A stretch of 64,000 bases of DNA from Harmothoe impar (GCA_947462335.1 OX381706.1:13740784-13804783); one strand, 5' to 3'; positions 1 through 58,521 are shown, numbered from the stretch's first letter. Notes: generated by a model from the sequence alone, not told the origin. Program-made: numbers and translations.

Positions 1-2
1 CT

Positions 3-911
3 GTTGCGGCTGCTGCTAGGGCTAATGCTATTAATGCTTGTACAGCTGCTAAACAAATAGCCTGTTTTGCTTCTGCTAGTCGCAGTGTCGCTGTTACGGC
101 TATAGCTGATGCCCATGATGCTAAGTTACGGGCTTTTGCTTTTGCTGAAGATGCTGTTGATGCTCAAGATGTTGCTGCTGCTGCTGCTACTGCTGCTGAT
201 GAGGCTGCTGCTGCCGCTGCTGCTGCTGCTGAAGATGCTGCTGCTGCTGCGGCTGATGCTCTAGACACCTATGACGCTGCTGCTCTAGACACCTATGACG
301 CTGCTGCTGCTGAAGATACTGCTGCCGCTGCTGCTACTGCTGCTGCTGCTGCTCTAGACACCTATGACGCGGCTGCTGCTGCTTTTGCTGAAGATACTGT
401 TGATGCTGCTGCTGCTACTGCTGCTGCCGCTGCTGCTACTGCTGCTGCCACTGCTCTAGACACCTATGACGCGGCTGCTGCTGCTTTTGCTGAAGATACT
501 GTTGATGCTGCTGCTGCTACTGCTGCTGCCGCTGCTGCTACTGCTGCTGCCACTGCTCTAGACACCTATGACGCTCCTGCTACTCCTGCTCTAGACACCT
601 ATGATGCTGCTGCTGCTGCTGCTGCCACTGCTCTAGACACCTATGACGCTCCTGCTACTCCTGCTCTAGACACCTATGATGCTGCTGCTGCTGCTGCTGC
701 CACTGCTCTAGACACCTATGACACTCCTGCTACTCCTGCTCTAGACACCTATGATGCTGCTGCTGCTGCTGCTGCTGCTGAAGATGCTGCTGCTGCTGCT
801 GCACTAGTCATCTATGACGTGGCTACTGCTCTAGACACTTATGACGCGGCTGCTGCTGCTGCTGCTGCTGAAGATGCTGCTGCTGCTGCTGCTCTAGACA
901 CCTATGACTGA
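3..911 (+). CDS. Partial alanine-rich repeat protein of the element (3' end)
   Basis: Frame 3 is open from the window edge to a TGA at 909-911, 302 codons, with no in-frame ATG, so the start lies off the left edge. The first ~60 residues have an alanine about every second position mixed with varied residues. The rest is built of polyalanine blocks, AEDA/AEDTVDAA units and about a dozen copies of ALDTYD (DNA unit ctctagacacctatgac). The non-repetitive beginning is open too, and frame 1 stops at position 58, which argues for coding. I do not recognise the protein; a fibre-like or nuclear low-complexity protein would fit. It runs toward the element terminus and stops 546 bp from it. Confidence 0.5.
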   Translation, partial: VAAAARANAINACTAAKQIACFASASRSVAVTAIADAHDAKLRAFAFAEDAVDAQDVAAAAATAADEAAAAAAAAAEDAAAAAADALDTYDAAALDTYDAAAAEDTAAAAATAAAAALDTYDAAAAAFAEDTVDAAAATAAAAAATAAATALDTYDAAAAAFAEDTVDAAAATAAAAAATAAATALDTYDAPATPALDTYDAAAAAAATALDTYDAPATPALDTYDAAAAAAATALDTYDTPATPALDTYDAAAAAAAAEDAAAAAALVIYDVATALDTYDAAAAAAAAEDAAAAAALDTYD

Positions 912-959
912 AAACATAGTAGGCGTTATTTACAAACACTGCTGTTACCTATGCCTAAA

Positions 960-1391
960 CTTAGTAGGTCTTATTTACAAACAAGAGAGCCACGTGGTGT
1001 TGTTTACAAACAAAGAGAGCCACGTGGTGTTGTTTACAAACAAAGATAGTCACGTGATGTTGTTGTGGTCTATCATGTCAATGAAGGGGTCACGTGATCA
1101 AGGGGGCGTGGTCTATTATGCAAATGAGGGGGTCGCGTGACCAAATGGCGACCTCTGATTGGCTGGTGATCAAGAGGGCGTGGCTTATTATGCAAATGAA
1201 AGGGTCACGTGATCAAGGGGGTGTGGCCTATTATGCAAATGAGGGGGTCACGTGACCAAATGGAAGCCTCTGATTGGCTGGTGATCAAGGGGGCGTGGCC
1301 TATTACGTAATTATGCAAATGAGGGGGCGTGGCCTATTACGTAATTATGCAAATGAGGGGGTCACGTGACCAAATGGAGGCCTCTGATTGG
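960..1391. promoter_or_regulatory. Subterminal array of octamer, E-box, GC-box and CCAAT motifs
   Basis: The octamer ATGCAAAT occurs at 1118, 1190, 1233, 1313 and 1347. CACGTG occurs at 991, 1021, 1051, 1091, 1206, 1249 and 1363, often as GTCACGTGAC. ATTGG (a reverse CCAAT box and NFI half-site) occurs at 1158, 1273 and 1387, and GGGCGTGG (GC-box-like) between the units. The motifs sit in imperfect direct repeats of roughly 35-80 bp. In adenoviruses, terminal Oct-1 and NFI sites help start protein-primed replication, and an origin or enhancer role here is inferred from that. Confidence 0.6.
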
Positions 1392-1457
1392 CTGCATGTC
1401 GATTGAGTAATAAACAGTAGTTAACTATAGTCCCGTTCCGATACATACTATACTACT
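1361..1457 (-). repeat. Terminal inverted repeat, copy 1 (97 bp)
   Basis: Read on the minus strand it starts AGTAGTATAGTATGTATCGG and matches 39424-39520 base for base except C versus G in TTAACTACTG/TTAAGTACTG. Homology stops on both sides exactly after GTCACGTGAC on the inner side. It includes a CCAAT box and, on the outward-reading strand, an AATAAA (1409-1414). Confidence 0.9.
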
Positions 1458-2460
1458 GATATGGATACTTGGCAGCCAATACTAGTTCAGATAATTGCTA
1501 TTGATAAGCCATTGCTTCTCATGCTAGTGTACTGGACCACAGATCCAGACACATTTAGAACAAATAAAGTCAGTAAGAGTTAATGGTCAGACAGAGACCG
1601 ATAGAGAGTAGAACACACTAAATGTATGTTAATTGTATCGTAACACACTAAGTCCAGGGGGCAGTACTGCAGGAATCGGAGAACTGGTATTACACAACCA
1701 TTAGCCGAATAGGAACCCTGGCATTATACAACCACTGACCAACAGGTCAAGGTTGCTTGTAGACAGGAAGTAACAGATCCACTTCTAGGGATGTAATTGT
1801 ATTAGTTGAAGGTCAAGGATGTTTGGTGACAGGAAGTAGCATATCGAATTCCTATGATGTAACTGTACTAACTATTGTCGTGAGGGATGACTCAAACCAC
1901 TGGGGCAGTCAGCCAATTGATAATGCAAATAACCCTAAGTGAATGTAATCAGATCCAATGTCAAGGCCAACACCAGAACCATGGTCAAGGTCGCTATACC
2001 AGGAGCAAATCACATTACCTAAATGTCAAGGACGTATTGCGTAACAGTGGTCAAGGCCACACCAAGTAATAGGCCCAATGTCAAGGTCAGTCCGTGCAGA
2101 GCATAATCTATGTAGATTGGTATTAGGACTAATGGCACAAGCCTGGTCATGTAAATGAATTATGTAAAGGTCAAGGCTGACAGAGCAAGTGTCAAGGTCA
2201 TATGTGTAAATGTCAAGGCTGAAGTGTCAAGGTCAGGCCTTCATATATAACATGGCTGTTTCCCTGTAGTGAGTGGTTGGTAGGAGTCAGACCTCTGTTG
2301 TGTATGTATCACAGGTTGCTGAATGGAATAAAGAAGTCTTCACATCAAGTACCTCTCATCTGCTTGGATCATTTGTCTGAGTGAACTGCAGGCAGTGATC
2401 CTGAAGTTTCCCCAGGATAAATATTAGTAGGAAACCAAAGCACCCTTAAAACCTCAATCC
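1458..2460 (+). mobile_element. LTR-like segment with repeated TCAAGGTCA half-sites, TATA box and poly(A) signal
   Basis: Ten or more copies of TCAAGG(T/C)C, the monomer site of ERR/SF-1-type nuclear receptors, lie between 1746 and 2235 (for example 1985, 2081, 2192, 2227). They are followed by CATATATAA at 2242-2250 and AATAAA at 2327-2332. Upstream array, TATA and poly(A) signal 80 bp apart is the U3-R-U5 layout of a retroviral-type LTR. I see no coding part and cannot fix the LTR ends, so this could be a solo LTR or an unrelated promoter. Confidence 0.35.
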
Positions 2461-2529
2461 AGTTCACTGGTCTGCCATCCCACGTTATCTACTTACACTA
2501 CCAGCCCATGACTACACTGCCCCTATTAT

Positions 2530-2960
2530 GAGTATAGACCCCTAAAATTGACATGGCGACATGGGCATTTCTTAAAATCGACATGGCGACATGGGCATTT
2601 CTTAAAATCGACATGGCGACATGGGCATTTATTAAAATCGACATGGGACATGGCCAGTTAAGTGACATGTGACATGGGCATTTCTTAAAATCGACATGTG
2701 ACATGGGGCTTAGTGACATGAAAAAAGAATCTCACATGGAGTGAGGTAGGCTCCGGGGTAGGCTACTAAGCCCTTTCCTGAAATTTGGTCCCTGTGGGTT
2801 ATAAAATTCAAAAATTTTCCTGGGGCCACAGGCCCCAAGACCCCCATTTATAACTCTCTAAATTATTTCCCTTAGTGACACTAGTGACATGGCTTTTTCC
2901 TTAGTGACATGTGACATGGCCATTTCTTAAAATCGACATGCGACATGGAGACCCCCCATC
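2530..2960. repeat. 30-bp minisatellite (GACATGGCGACATGGGCATT type)
   Basis: Perfect to near-perfect 30-bp units alternate GACATGGCGACATGGGCAT with TTCTTAAAATC. They run from about 2540 to 2710, with diverged units at 2880-2960. The same unit reappears at 52160-52385 in intron 1. Confidence 0.85.
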
Positions 2961-4405
2961 TACCCCCCCCCCCCTATTATCATGTACATAAGGGATGCTG
3001 CATTTTAAAACGGTTGCATTTCGTTCTGTTATGTCTTCAACTATATTTATTACGGAAAATGGCTTCAACCTTGCAGGCCGCCCATCCTAAAAAGGATTAA
3101 GCAACCCCCTACTGCATTACCGACAGTAGGTCTGTCTTCTGTCCCTGGATAGTGATTGAACTATTGCCCTACTGAACCTGAGGCACACGTATTGTCATTA
3201 GACTCTAGTTCATATGAACCATATTCATCTAAACCTAATCTAAGTGCATTGCCTACTGGGAAGTTATCGGCCATGCTTTGTTACTCCAGAATCTTAATTA
3301 AGCCCAAAGACTTGGGTTATACTGATAAATTATCAGCATTGTAAACCCTAATTATATATAAAACACTCTGTTTACTCACTGATGTAAAATATATATTATA
3401 GAGGCGTAGATCCATATGTTATATCACACCATGGTTAAAAGATAGCTTGAGCTGAAAGAGTAGCTGGTCCACTTATAAATACTCACAGGTTTACACAGAG
3501 TATAACAGGTCTGGTAAATATATCATTTATACATTCACACATGGTATCGAACGCTGATATGATTGAAAAATACAAGCACATAGAGTTCATCACAATTGCA
3601 AAGGACAAATTGGATGTTGAGTAATTAATGATGAAAGTAAATAGGATCCTATGAAGCGACTAATTAGTGTCTATAAACAAAAGCATGTACAGGATTTTTT
3701 TTTTAACATGCCATTAATTCTAATTTTTCAAAGGGGGCTTAAATATCTTGTCTAGTAAAATGCCATATAATATATCATGCACATTGATACAATGGAATTC
3801 GTAAAACGAGAGTTCTATGAATATTGGTTTTTGAGAAGCAAGATGACATAGAATGCATAAAGTGCTCATTTCTTTACTTTCACCCTTCCCAAGTCAAGGG
3901 GTTAAACCTTTTTAACCCTCCCCCCTTGTTTCAAAATGAGCACTCCCGAAGAAAATAACACATTGACCTGATGACAATGACCTCAATCCACAGGTTAACG
4001 CACCAATCATGTTATCTCCTTGTCCTCCCCTGGAGACAAATAATGGTCATGCGTTCGTTGATTGATTTATTGATTGGTTCTTGAGGCTCAGCCCCCTTTG
4101 AGGTTCTGGCAGCTATTGACCTGGTCCGGGGACTGGTTGGGGCCAGAACCTGCTTAACACTCACATACAGAGCTAGATGGGATATATAGACAAAGGTTGA
4201 CAAGGTTTATCTGTTGGGCGGGTTATTCTACGTGAGGTGTTCTATGCATGTCCTGATATTTTTTTCAACTTGCGACATACAATTCACATCACAAAATTAT
4301 GCAACATGTCAGTGGCTCAGGCTATACCTTGAATGGTAACATTGAAATCTTATATGGCTACTGATTCATGTATCAACTGCTTTTGCTATGATCCATACAG
4401 TATTA
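2961..4405. other. Intergenic stretch, no gene seen
   Basis: AT-rich DNA with a C-run at 2966 and a short inverted repeat around 3860-3945 (AGTGCTCATTT versus AAATGAGCACT). The frames here are short and carry nothing I recognise. Confidence 0.5.
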
Positions 4406-4409
4406 TGTT

Positions 4410-5692
4410 ATCACAGCCAAAAACAATTTTCTGTTTTTCAGAAAATATTTCTTGTTTTAAGTAAAATATACTTAAAACAAGTTTGTCCGTAGGATAACAA
4501 AATTTTACTTGAAAGCATGGTTGAGTTTAATATACTTAGTGTAAGAAAAACAAACAAGAAAAACAAACAAGAAAGAAATTCTTAAATCAAGTATTTTATA
4601 CTGGAATCAAGATGATATTTCCTGACATATTTCTCAAAATAAGAAAATCTTTCTTACGGAATGGACCTTTTTTCTAGAAAACCTTTTTCTTAAGTAAGTT
4701 TTAATTTCTTATTCGAGTAAATAAACAAGATTGATGTTCTTGCCTGGGAAAGGGGTATAACTATATTTAATTTTAGTCTTAGAGAGAAAGGATTGATGCC
4801 AGAGCATCAGAAAGAGGTTCATCAGATTAAATGCAGCTTTTTGTAGCTACAATAGAAGTTTAAGCAAACAGACCTTTATTCAAAGTCATTTCACTTCATG
4901 TAATGGGAGAGGTAATCCTTCCCTTTATTTAAATGATATTATCAAGCAAAGGGTGTCTCTTATCATTTCTCCCCATAGTCATTATTATTCATTCACTGGA
5001 ACAAGGGTTCTTACATCAAATTAATCTCTAACAAATTTCCCCTTTTCCCACATATTTTTACCCTCTTCTGTTTTTTTGGGACTTAATTTGAGGCAGAAAT
5101 GTATACCCTGTTTGATAAGAAAGTTGCTGTATTACATAGTGGTGGCCTCTTGTGGCACAACATGTAACTAATTTTCTTATTTTAAGAAAATAATTCTTAT
5201 TTAGTAGTCTGTATACTTGATCCCTATGGAACCTAACTGAACTCACATTCCACCTATATAATTCCCGAATAATGGAAGGAATTTGGTGAAGGCATTAAGC
5301 ATGGTTATAACCATTACATAATAGAGTATACTTGCATTTTTTCCCCTAATAGACACTTTGGACACATGGTTTCAGGTTAATTCTTAACTGAGCAGATTTT
5401 CAAGACATAGCAATCTTAAATCTAGAAATAGAACTTTCTTATTTCAAGAATATAAGATATAATGTTGTTGGGTGCACAAATGACCAGTTTTAAGAAAATT
5501 CCTAAAGAAAAATAATCTTGAATACTTGTTTCTAGAAGAATACTAGAAAAATATAAGATTTTTTTTAAAACTTCCCCTTTCTGAGAAGAAGATAAACGTA
5601 AAAACTCAGAATGAGTTTATTTCTTGAATCGAGAAAATTTAATCTCGATTCTAGTATTTTCTTGGGGTAAGAAAATTATTTTTGGCTGTGAT
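4410..5692. mobile_element. Non-autonomous 1.3-kb inverted-repeat element
   Basis: TCACAGCCAAAAACAATTTT at 4411 is matched by its near reverse complement (AAAATTATTTTTGGCTGTGA) ending at about 5691. The interior is AT-rich with many AAGAAAT/ATTTCTT-type palindromes and has no ORF of interest. It looks like a MITE with terminal repeats of about 22 bp. Confidence 0.6.
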
Positions 5693-5994
5693 CTTTTGGT
5701 GGCCTGTATGTCATTGGTTGAATGTGTAATATAGTATCGTATTGTTAATTCAAGCATAAGTATACATCATGCATATCTGCAGGGAACCTGTTCCCATTTT
5801 GATTGTACCGTTATATTTAGAAAATCACCCTGTGGAATAAAAATACGTTATAAACTCCAAAATCTTTTCACAGAGCCCTACATCTGAAGTCTAGCTACAG
5901 ATGACCAATTCAATCTGTACAATGTCATTGCAAACTACATATATGGCGCAAGCTGGGGTCTATTGTTACGTTCAGTGGTGGTTGGTACTATATG

Positions 5995-6162
5995 TACCGT
6001 ATTCAACGTAATAAGCGCACCCCCCCTGTTTTTGGCCGATTTTTAGACTACAAATAACCAAAGATATCCCAATTTGTTACCCCAATTAAACTCTTAACTA
6101 CTAAGAGGTGTACATAATCATTTTTTAAGCGCACTGTGTGCTTATTACGCCTAATATGGTAT
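5995..6162. mobile_element. MITE, GTATTCGACGTAATAAGCGC family (diverged)
   Basis: CCGTATTCAACGTAATAAGCGC at its left end is matched by a GCTTATTACGCC-type inverted copy at its right end. Better copies of the family are at 17447-17630 and 24353-24526. Confidence 0.6.
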
Positions 6163-6620
6163 TGTAAAAGAGGAATTTATGGTGGATAGACTTAGTTCGT
6201 TGTGCCTTCAGTTGCCTAGTAGGAAATATAAATGATAGGGAAGTTTATACAAGAGCGCATCATGCAACACTGTCATAAGTAGAAAATTAAACCAATAAGA
6301 CAAGTGCAATCTATAGGGGAGCTATGTCATGAAATAATCTCAATAAAAATACGAGGGATATTCAGGAGTATGAAGCATTCAAGTTGAATCCAAAGAAGTG
6401 GTCTTGTTGTTCCGATTTTATTATAAAAATCATGACAATCCCAGAAATACCATTTAAATGTTGCATTCTTGATATTGCACGTGTGGTGTCTGATAAATTA
6501 ATTATCGGTATTTCACATCTCATAAATTAATATCATATTATAGGGGGTGTACACCCCTTGAACTACATAGAAAACAGCTATATAAAGCAAAACAGTGTTT
6601 TTCAAATCCAAAAACGCTTG

Positions 6621-6626
6621 TTTATT
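6621..6626 (-). promoter_or_regulatory. Probable poly(A) signal of the ABCC1-like gene
   Basis: AATAAA on the minus strand about 240 nt past the stop codon. A second possible AATAAA lies nearer the stop, at about 6823-6828. No transcript data are available to choose between them. Confidence 0.4.
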
Positions 6627-6867
6627 AAATAGCTTATTTACACAACGTATCACAATGATTGGTTAATATCACAATGAGATATTCATGTAAATTATGATGT
6701 CATATATTATTATGAATATATATACACAATTATATATACAAGATGAAATGCAGGAAAGATGATCTAAACACGGAATAGGAATATCCTCCGAGCAATACAA
6801 GTTCTTTTCTCTATCTATTATAAATAAACAGGTTTGTACATAATTCATACTTTCTAATACAAAACTC

Positions 6868-53270
<46,403 letters not shown>

Positions 53271-54037
53271 GTTAGAGTATGCAGTACTGTAGTAAGGGTA
53301 GGCTCCGCTAGATATAAAACAGGGGATACTTCTACATGGATGCTAACATCTTAATCCTAGGTATGTCCAGGTATGTCCTCCTCTGTGTCTGTCTATGGAC
53401 TGAGTCTGGTCACCTTGTGGCTGAAATGCCCGATCTGACCCCACCAGCTGGCCCCATCCAGCCCCCATCTGACTGGCCCCCATATAGCCCCCATACAAGA
53501 CTGACACAGCCATTAACATCTAAGCACATAATGTTATATAATGTGTATCACTCTTCCACCTTTACTCTTTTCCACCATATTTTAGTAACTAGGCCTACTA
53601 ATCATTCTGGGGGAACGGGTGATTTAAACAAATCTATATGTGTGTATTTATTTTTGTATTAGGCAAAAAAAAGGGCTGTTTCAGATCACCCTACGTTTTT
53701 GTGTGCAATTCTTAAAAAATGTCCGTATTTTCACCCTTTTTTGGGGTCAATTTTAGGGTTTTCAGAGAGGCTGGCTAGTACTTTCCATGTTTAAAAGAAG
53801 TTTAAAAAAAAGAATTTCCTACCTACAGACCCTAAATTTTCTTTCCATGTTACCTGAAACTTAACTTTTTTGGACTTAGTGGAAACGATGCAATACCATT
53901 CCGAAATCTGTCGTTCACATTTTCCAAACCCACGGAATCAAATCAGATTTTTTTCTAAAGATATTTTAATCATCGGCGACTAGACCCTGTTCAGTACTCT
54001 AATGTTTAGATGGTCTAGCAGTGGAACCCCCCCCCCC
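53271..54037. other. Upstream region of the ABCC1-like gene
   Basis: Presumed promoter and 5' UTR, though I see no convincing TATA box in the right orientation. 53660-53880 is a diverged copy of the repeat at 37365-37745. Confidence 0.4.
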
Positions 54038-54145
54038 CCCAGTGGGCACAAAATTCAGTTCAACGTTGAATCAACGATGAATCAACATTGAATCAACGTT
54101 GGCAACCAGTTAACAATGTTGATTCAATGTTTTGTGCCCACTGGG
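54038..54145. mobile_element. Palindromic MITE, CCCAGTGGGCACA family
   Basis: CCCAGTGGGCACA and TGTGCCCACTGGG ends with GAATCAACGTTG repeats. Confidence 0.85.
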
Positions 54146-54715
54146 CCTGAGCCTCGTTAACTAGTCTTACGACTAGTCACCGTACCCTAATGTTTAGTGA
54201 ACTATATTTTAAAACACCCACAGATCTAAACAGCCCCGGCTACAACCCACCACGAGGAGGTATCTTCTCTATTACGATATGTCATGAATTAATCCTCTGC
54301 CCGTCCCTCTAGCAATAGCCTACTCTCCTTTTGTTTTCATAATGTTACCATAAGCTTGATTTTCTGTATTGAATGGGAGTCATCACCGATCACATAACGA
54401 TGCCCTAGCCTATAAGTGTGTGTCTGTGTTGGTGTGTGCGGGGGGGGGGGGTACATCCATGTGTCTGATACATCGGGTGACTGGGCCCCTATACACCAGC
54501 ATGTGCCCCTCACAGCCCCACTATGACACCTGGTGGCACGAGACACAATCACTTATAAGGACAGGACAATGTGGGTTCAGGTAACTCCAATACCAAAAGC
54601 ATAATGGAGCCGACATCAGTACATATGTGTATGCCCTTTTCGGGAGAAAAACATACTATTGATAGAGAATACTATATGTTTTGAACTCAAAAGAGGAGAG
54701 CTGGATATTGCATAC

Positions 54716-54951
54716 ACTGAGAAAGGAAGTAGAATCACGGTGGCTCCCAAATGGGAATCTGGACTCGATCACTGAGGTAACTCTCCCCACAACTGTAAAG
54801 TGACTCCTAACTGTTAGGGAGGCATCGAATAGGAGTCATTATAGAGTTATTATAGAGTCCTGCTAATGTTAGGGAGTCACTTTAAAATCATGGCGAGAGT
54901 TACCTCAGTGATCAAGTCGGGAGTCACAGTGATTCTGCTTCTCTTCTCTGT
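54716..54951. mobile_element. Palindromic MITE (CACTGAGAAAGGAAGTAGAA arms)
   Basis: The left arm continues TCACGGTGGCTCCC and ACTCGATCACTGAGGTAACT. The right arm holds the complements (AGTTACCTCAGTGATCAAGT; CTTCTCTTCTCTGTG). Confidence 0.75.
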
Positions 54952-57060
54952 GTATGCGTATCCCCAGTGTTACTAGAAACACTGAAAACATAGGTTTGGG
55001 TGAAGGTCATCAGTGCAGATGACTTAGGGTAATCACAGCCAGTTGATGACCTATGATAATCATAGTGATGACCCAAGGTCATCATCTTGAGAACATAGTT
55101 TTGCCACAAGGGGGCCCTACTAGACAAGAATGTAGTAGACAATCCAGCCTCTGGGTGATCTACTAATTGATTCATGTAAAAACCTTGATCATAGATACTT
55201 ATAAACTAAACCATTATTAAGAATATTATCACAGTGGACATTGAATTATTTTAAATGAATATTTTAAACAAAATTACTAAAGCATACATATCTGTTTACT
55301 TAGACACCTCTTTTGTGTCTAAAACTACATGTATAAGTTCGAGGACAGACTCTGATTGGTTACACACAGAATAATAGGCCCATCATCAGGACTTAAAGGT
55401 GCTCTCAATAAGGCTTGATGACGGGGAAATGGGGCAATTAAAAGATGTTTGAAAATAATACCTTAATTGCTTTGTAAAAGATGATATGCAAAAGTCATCA
55501 AATTGATTACCTAGTGTCATCACTATGATTGCCCCAGCACTCCCTCTAATTTGGTCAAAAGGTGATCAAGGTGATCACCCAGGTCATCACATATGATGAC
55601 CCTAGTGATGACCGGGTACTCCCTCAGAGCCCCATCACAATGGTCACTCTAAAGTCATCACTAGTGATGACTTTCTAGACCCATAAAACTTTCAGTGAAC
55701 ACCCCCCTTGCTGCTGACCTATCAACCAGTGACATCCTTATTACACAAGGAAGAGCAGAGAGAAACGGTGGGAATACTGTATTATTTTTTATGGAATACG
55801 GCGGTGCCATTGATTTAACCAAGGAGCGCCGTATTACACACACCCTGTTATATGATAATTTGTCTTTTTACACAACGAATACTTCATTTTGTAGTAACAG
55901 CTAGGGGTGGGTGGGGTGGGAGGAATATAAAAGTAGGGGGTTACCGTCAAGGGCAATTAAAGAAACAATTAGTTTTTACAGAATAATGTTATGATGTGAA
56001 GAAATACTGGGTACACTTCTTTGGTGAAATTTCCTCACCCTCAACCAGCCAATTGTCTTAAGCTGGGACTCCACTACCCGACTTTCTCATCTGATCGGAC
56101 CTATTCTCACAAAGCGGACCCAAACAGATTGTAAACATAAACAAACCATGAAGCATAGGGTTATTCATATTTACATCTGTTTTTGTCCGATTTCTGAGAC
56201 TGGGTCCGATCTGAAGATAAAACCGGGTAGTGGATTCCCAGCATAACTCTCTCCCATGGTGATTGAGTCACCGAGGGAATTATACATCGAGCCCAATGCG
56301 GGAGGGGGGCGTTTTTTTCCGGGAAAAAAATGTAATAGGCCTATGAAGAAATTTATATGAAAAGCTCCATTAATTCTCTATTATTTTTGCGTAATTTTCT
56401 ATTCTCCACTGCCTTTCTAGGAGAGTGTTCTTCTTTGACTTGAGTGAATAAGAAAAGAACGGAGGCTCTTGCCGCTGATACTGCTAAGACGTGCTGATCT
56501 GTCATATTGCTGCAATGTCACCTGACACCTTGAGCCACTGCCATCCCAACACCAGTCTCAGGCCCCGACTCTATAATAGTAGAGTCTGGGCAAACTCATA
56601 TAAAAAAAAGAGGTGTTTGACTAACTTCTCTTTAGGAGTTGACCAATTAAATCCTGTCCACCAAATCCTGTGCACAGCATGGCAGGAAGTAACAATCTAA
56701 ATATAGCAATTATTGTGTCCGTATTGTCCTGAGACTCAAAGTGTAATACCTACACAATCCCAGGCCTTTTTTGTTTCTTCTTTCAACACCAGAAGTTATA
56801 TTGGCAGGTAGATTCTCCAATAGTGCTTGCCAACCACAAAATGATCAAAATCTGTATTTTAACACCAGTTTGCCATAGACAGGCCCGTTGTGCTAGGTTA
56901 TTGTGCCATAAACAATGGCAAAACAAAGGATATTTCAGCTACTGTTAGCAGACTCTGCCCCCGGCCTCTGATATAGAGCTAAATGTAGGCAGGAAATGTG
57001 TTCACGCTCTGCTGCACACGCAAGGGGTTGTGGGAAGACTGATCTGTTACTGTCACACGT
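54952..57060. other. Intergenic DNA without a recognisable gene
   Basis: Many GATGACC/GGTCATC repeats at 55000-55680, a fragment at 55780-55860 (GATTTAACCAAGGAGCGCCG) shared with introns 12 and 13, and otherwise nothing. Confidence 0.5.
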
Positions 57061-57062
57061 AA

Positions 57063-57365
57063 ATGGGCGCGCGGCAAGCTGGCCCCAACTCATCATTGGG
57101 GCGACATCACTGGTATCTGAGGGCCATAGCCGCATCACTTCCCCTGTATATTGGGGGGGATCCTTCCACGGTACCCGTCCTTATTTTTAATATTACAGCA
57201 CCAAGTGCACAGGAACTACTTCTACCAGCAATACTGTGTGCTGACGTTGCGTTGAGATACTCACTTCACCACTGCGTGTTGGAAAATACTTTTACCAGCA
57301 AGCCTTGGTGCCAGCGACGGTCGGGAACAGAGGTCGAGCTGGGGCAACTGCTGTGTGTACATTGA
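57063..57365. repeat. Dispersed repeat shared with intron 14
   Basis: CAAGCTGGCCCCAACT, TGGTATC(T/A)GAGGG, CACTTCCCC(T/C)GTATATT and GGAACAGAGGTCGAG match the two flanks of 19725-20395, without its central insert. Confidence 0.6.
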
Positions 57366-58520
57366 CACCAGCAATCTTGTGAGATCTTGGCTCTGCTTTC
57401 ACAACTTAGGTTGTGCCTTGCAAGATATGGTGTGTGGGTGTTTGATCAATGCCTCAATCTCGAGCGAGATTTCGAGCTCAGAACTAACATGGCTTTAATC
57501 CCAAGCAGCAACTATAAAAACATTCAATCTATTAGGTATACCTTCAGGAGATGGTTTTCATGTTTTGATACTGGACTGCATTACACCTAGCTCCATTTCC
57601 TAAAATACTGCCCTCTGCTAAACTCCTGAATAACAATACAAGTAATCTCATGTTAAAATGAAGCTCTGTATGTGAGTGGGTCCCAGCCTCAACAAGCCCC
57701 CTTACCAGGTCACCAGCTGCCAAAGGGGATTGAGCATTGAGAACCGATTGATAAATCAATCAACAAAGGTATGACCATTATGTCTCTCCAGGGGAGGACA
57801 CAGAGATACATTTTGTACCATGATTGCCGTGTTAACCCGCGGACTGAGGTTCAATGGGCAATGCACTTCTAAAGATTGGGGGTGCATGCCACTCAGCCTG
57901 CAGCTTCGTGGGATACTGCCCCGGCCCCCACTCATGAAATACATCAGAGACAGTATCAATGGGCGTTGGAATTTGTCTATTTATAAATAACAGTACTCAA
58001 TTGCCACCAAGTGCCAAGTGTTTGAACTTATTAGACCAACACAAACCGTCTCTAAAAGTCTGAGTGAGTGATACATAGGTGGGGAGGGGGGGAAGGGGAA
58101 TGGCTAACGGTCGCAAAAAAACACTGCTGTAAATGTGTATCAAACATGCCCTAATTATAATCAAACATGTTCACACATGGTTTCTCCTGGTATTGTGTCA
58201 TTTTTCAGACAAGAGGTTTAACTTGAGATAGCTCAATTTCAGAAAGTGTATGGCAGCTTTGTGTTACAAAGTGATGATTCCAACTGGTACAAATTGGACC
58301 TAGAATCTGGATTCACTCCTATTATAAGACCAATAAGCATTTAGATGGCAATATTGCTCGGGGAAATCATAACTTACTTCTATCACTCTGTACTCAAAAA
58401 TCATTAATGGGATATAATTTGCATTTAAATGTGATATTAAGAGGTACCAGGATTTCCTGCCTTAGTGCCACCAATATTCACATTTATTTCAACAACATTG
58501 CCTTTTACAGGATACTTATA
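57366..58520. other. Intergenic DNA, no gene seen
   Basis: 57880-57965 is the inverted match of a block in intron 11 (23110-23225). Nothing else stands out. Confidence 0.5.
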
Positions 58521-58521
58521 C

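Larger units (their letters stand above)
1..1457. mobile_element. Terminal part of a virus-like (Polinton/adintovirus-type) element, interior off the left edge
   Basis: The segment ends at 1457 with a 97-bp sequence (1361-1457) that is the reverse complement of 39424-39520 with one mismatch, so it is one terminus of the element family that also sits in the host intron. Going inward it holds a 450-bp array of host-type transcription factor sites (960-1391) and then the end of an alanine-rich ORF (3-911). The terminal CT (AG on the other strand) fits Polinton-like ends. The target-site duplication cannot be tested because the other end is outside the window. The family assignment rests on the shared TIR and on the polymerase in the other copy. 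Confidence 0.75.

Noticed and set aside
904..1140. 78-aa plus-strand ORF across the left subterminal repeats
   Set aside because: It lies in the tandem motif array and is made of its repeats; the real frame upstream ends at 911.
53336..53662. 108-aa ORF upstream of the transporter gene
   Set aside because: Proline-rich low-complexity reading with no recognisable domain and no supporting signals.
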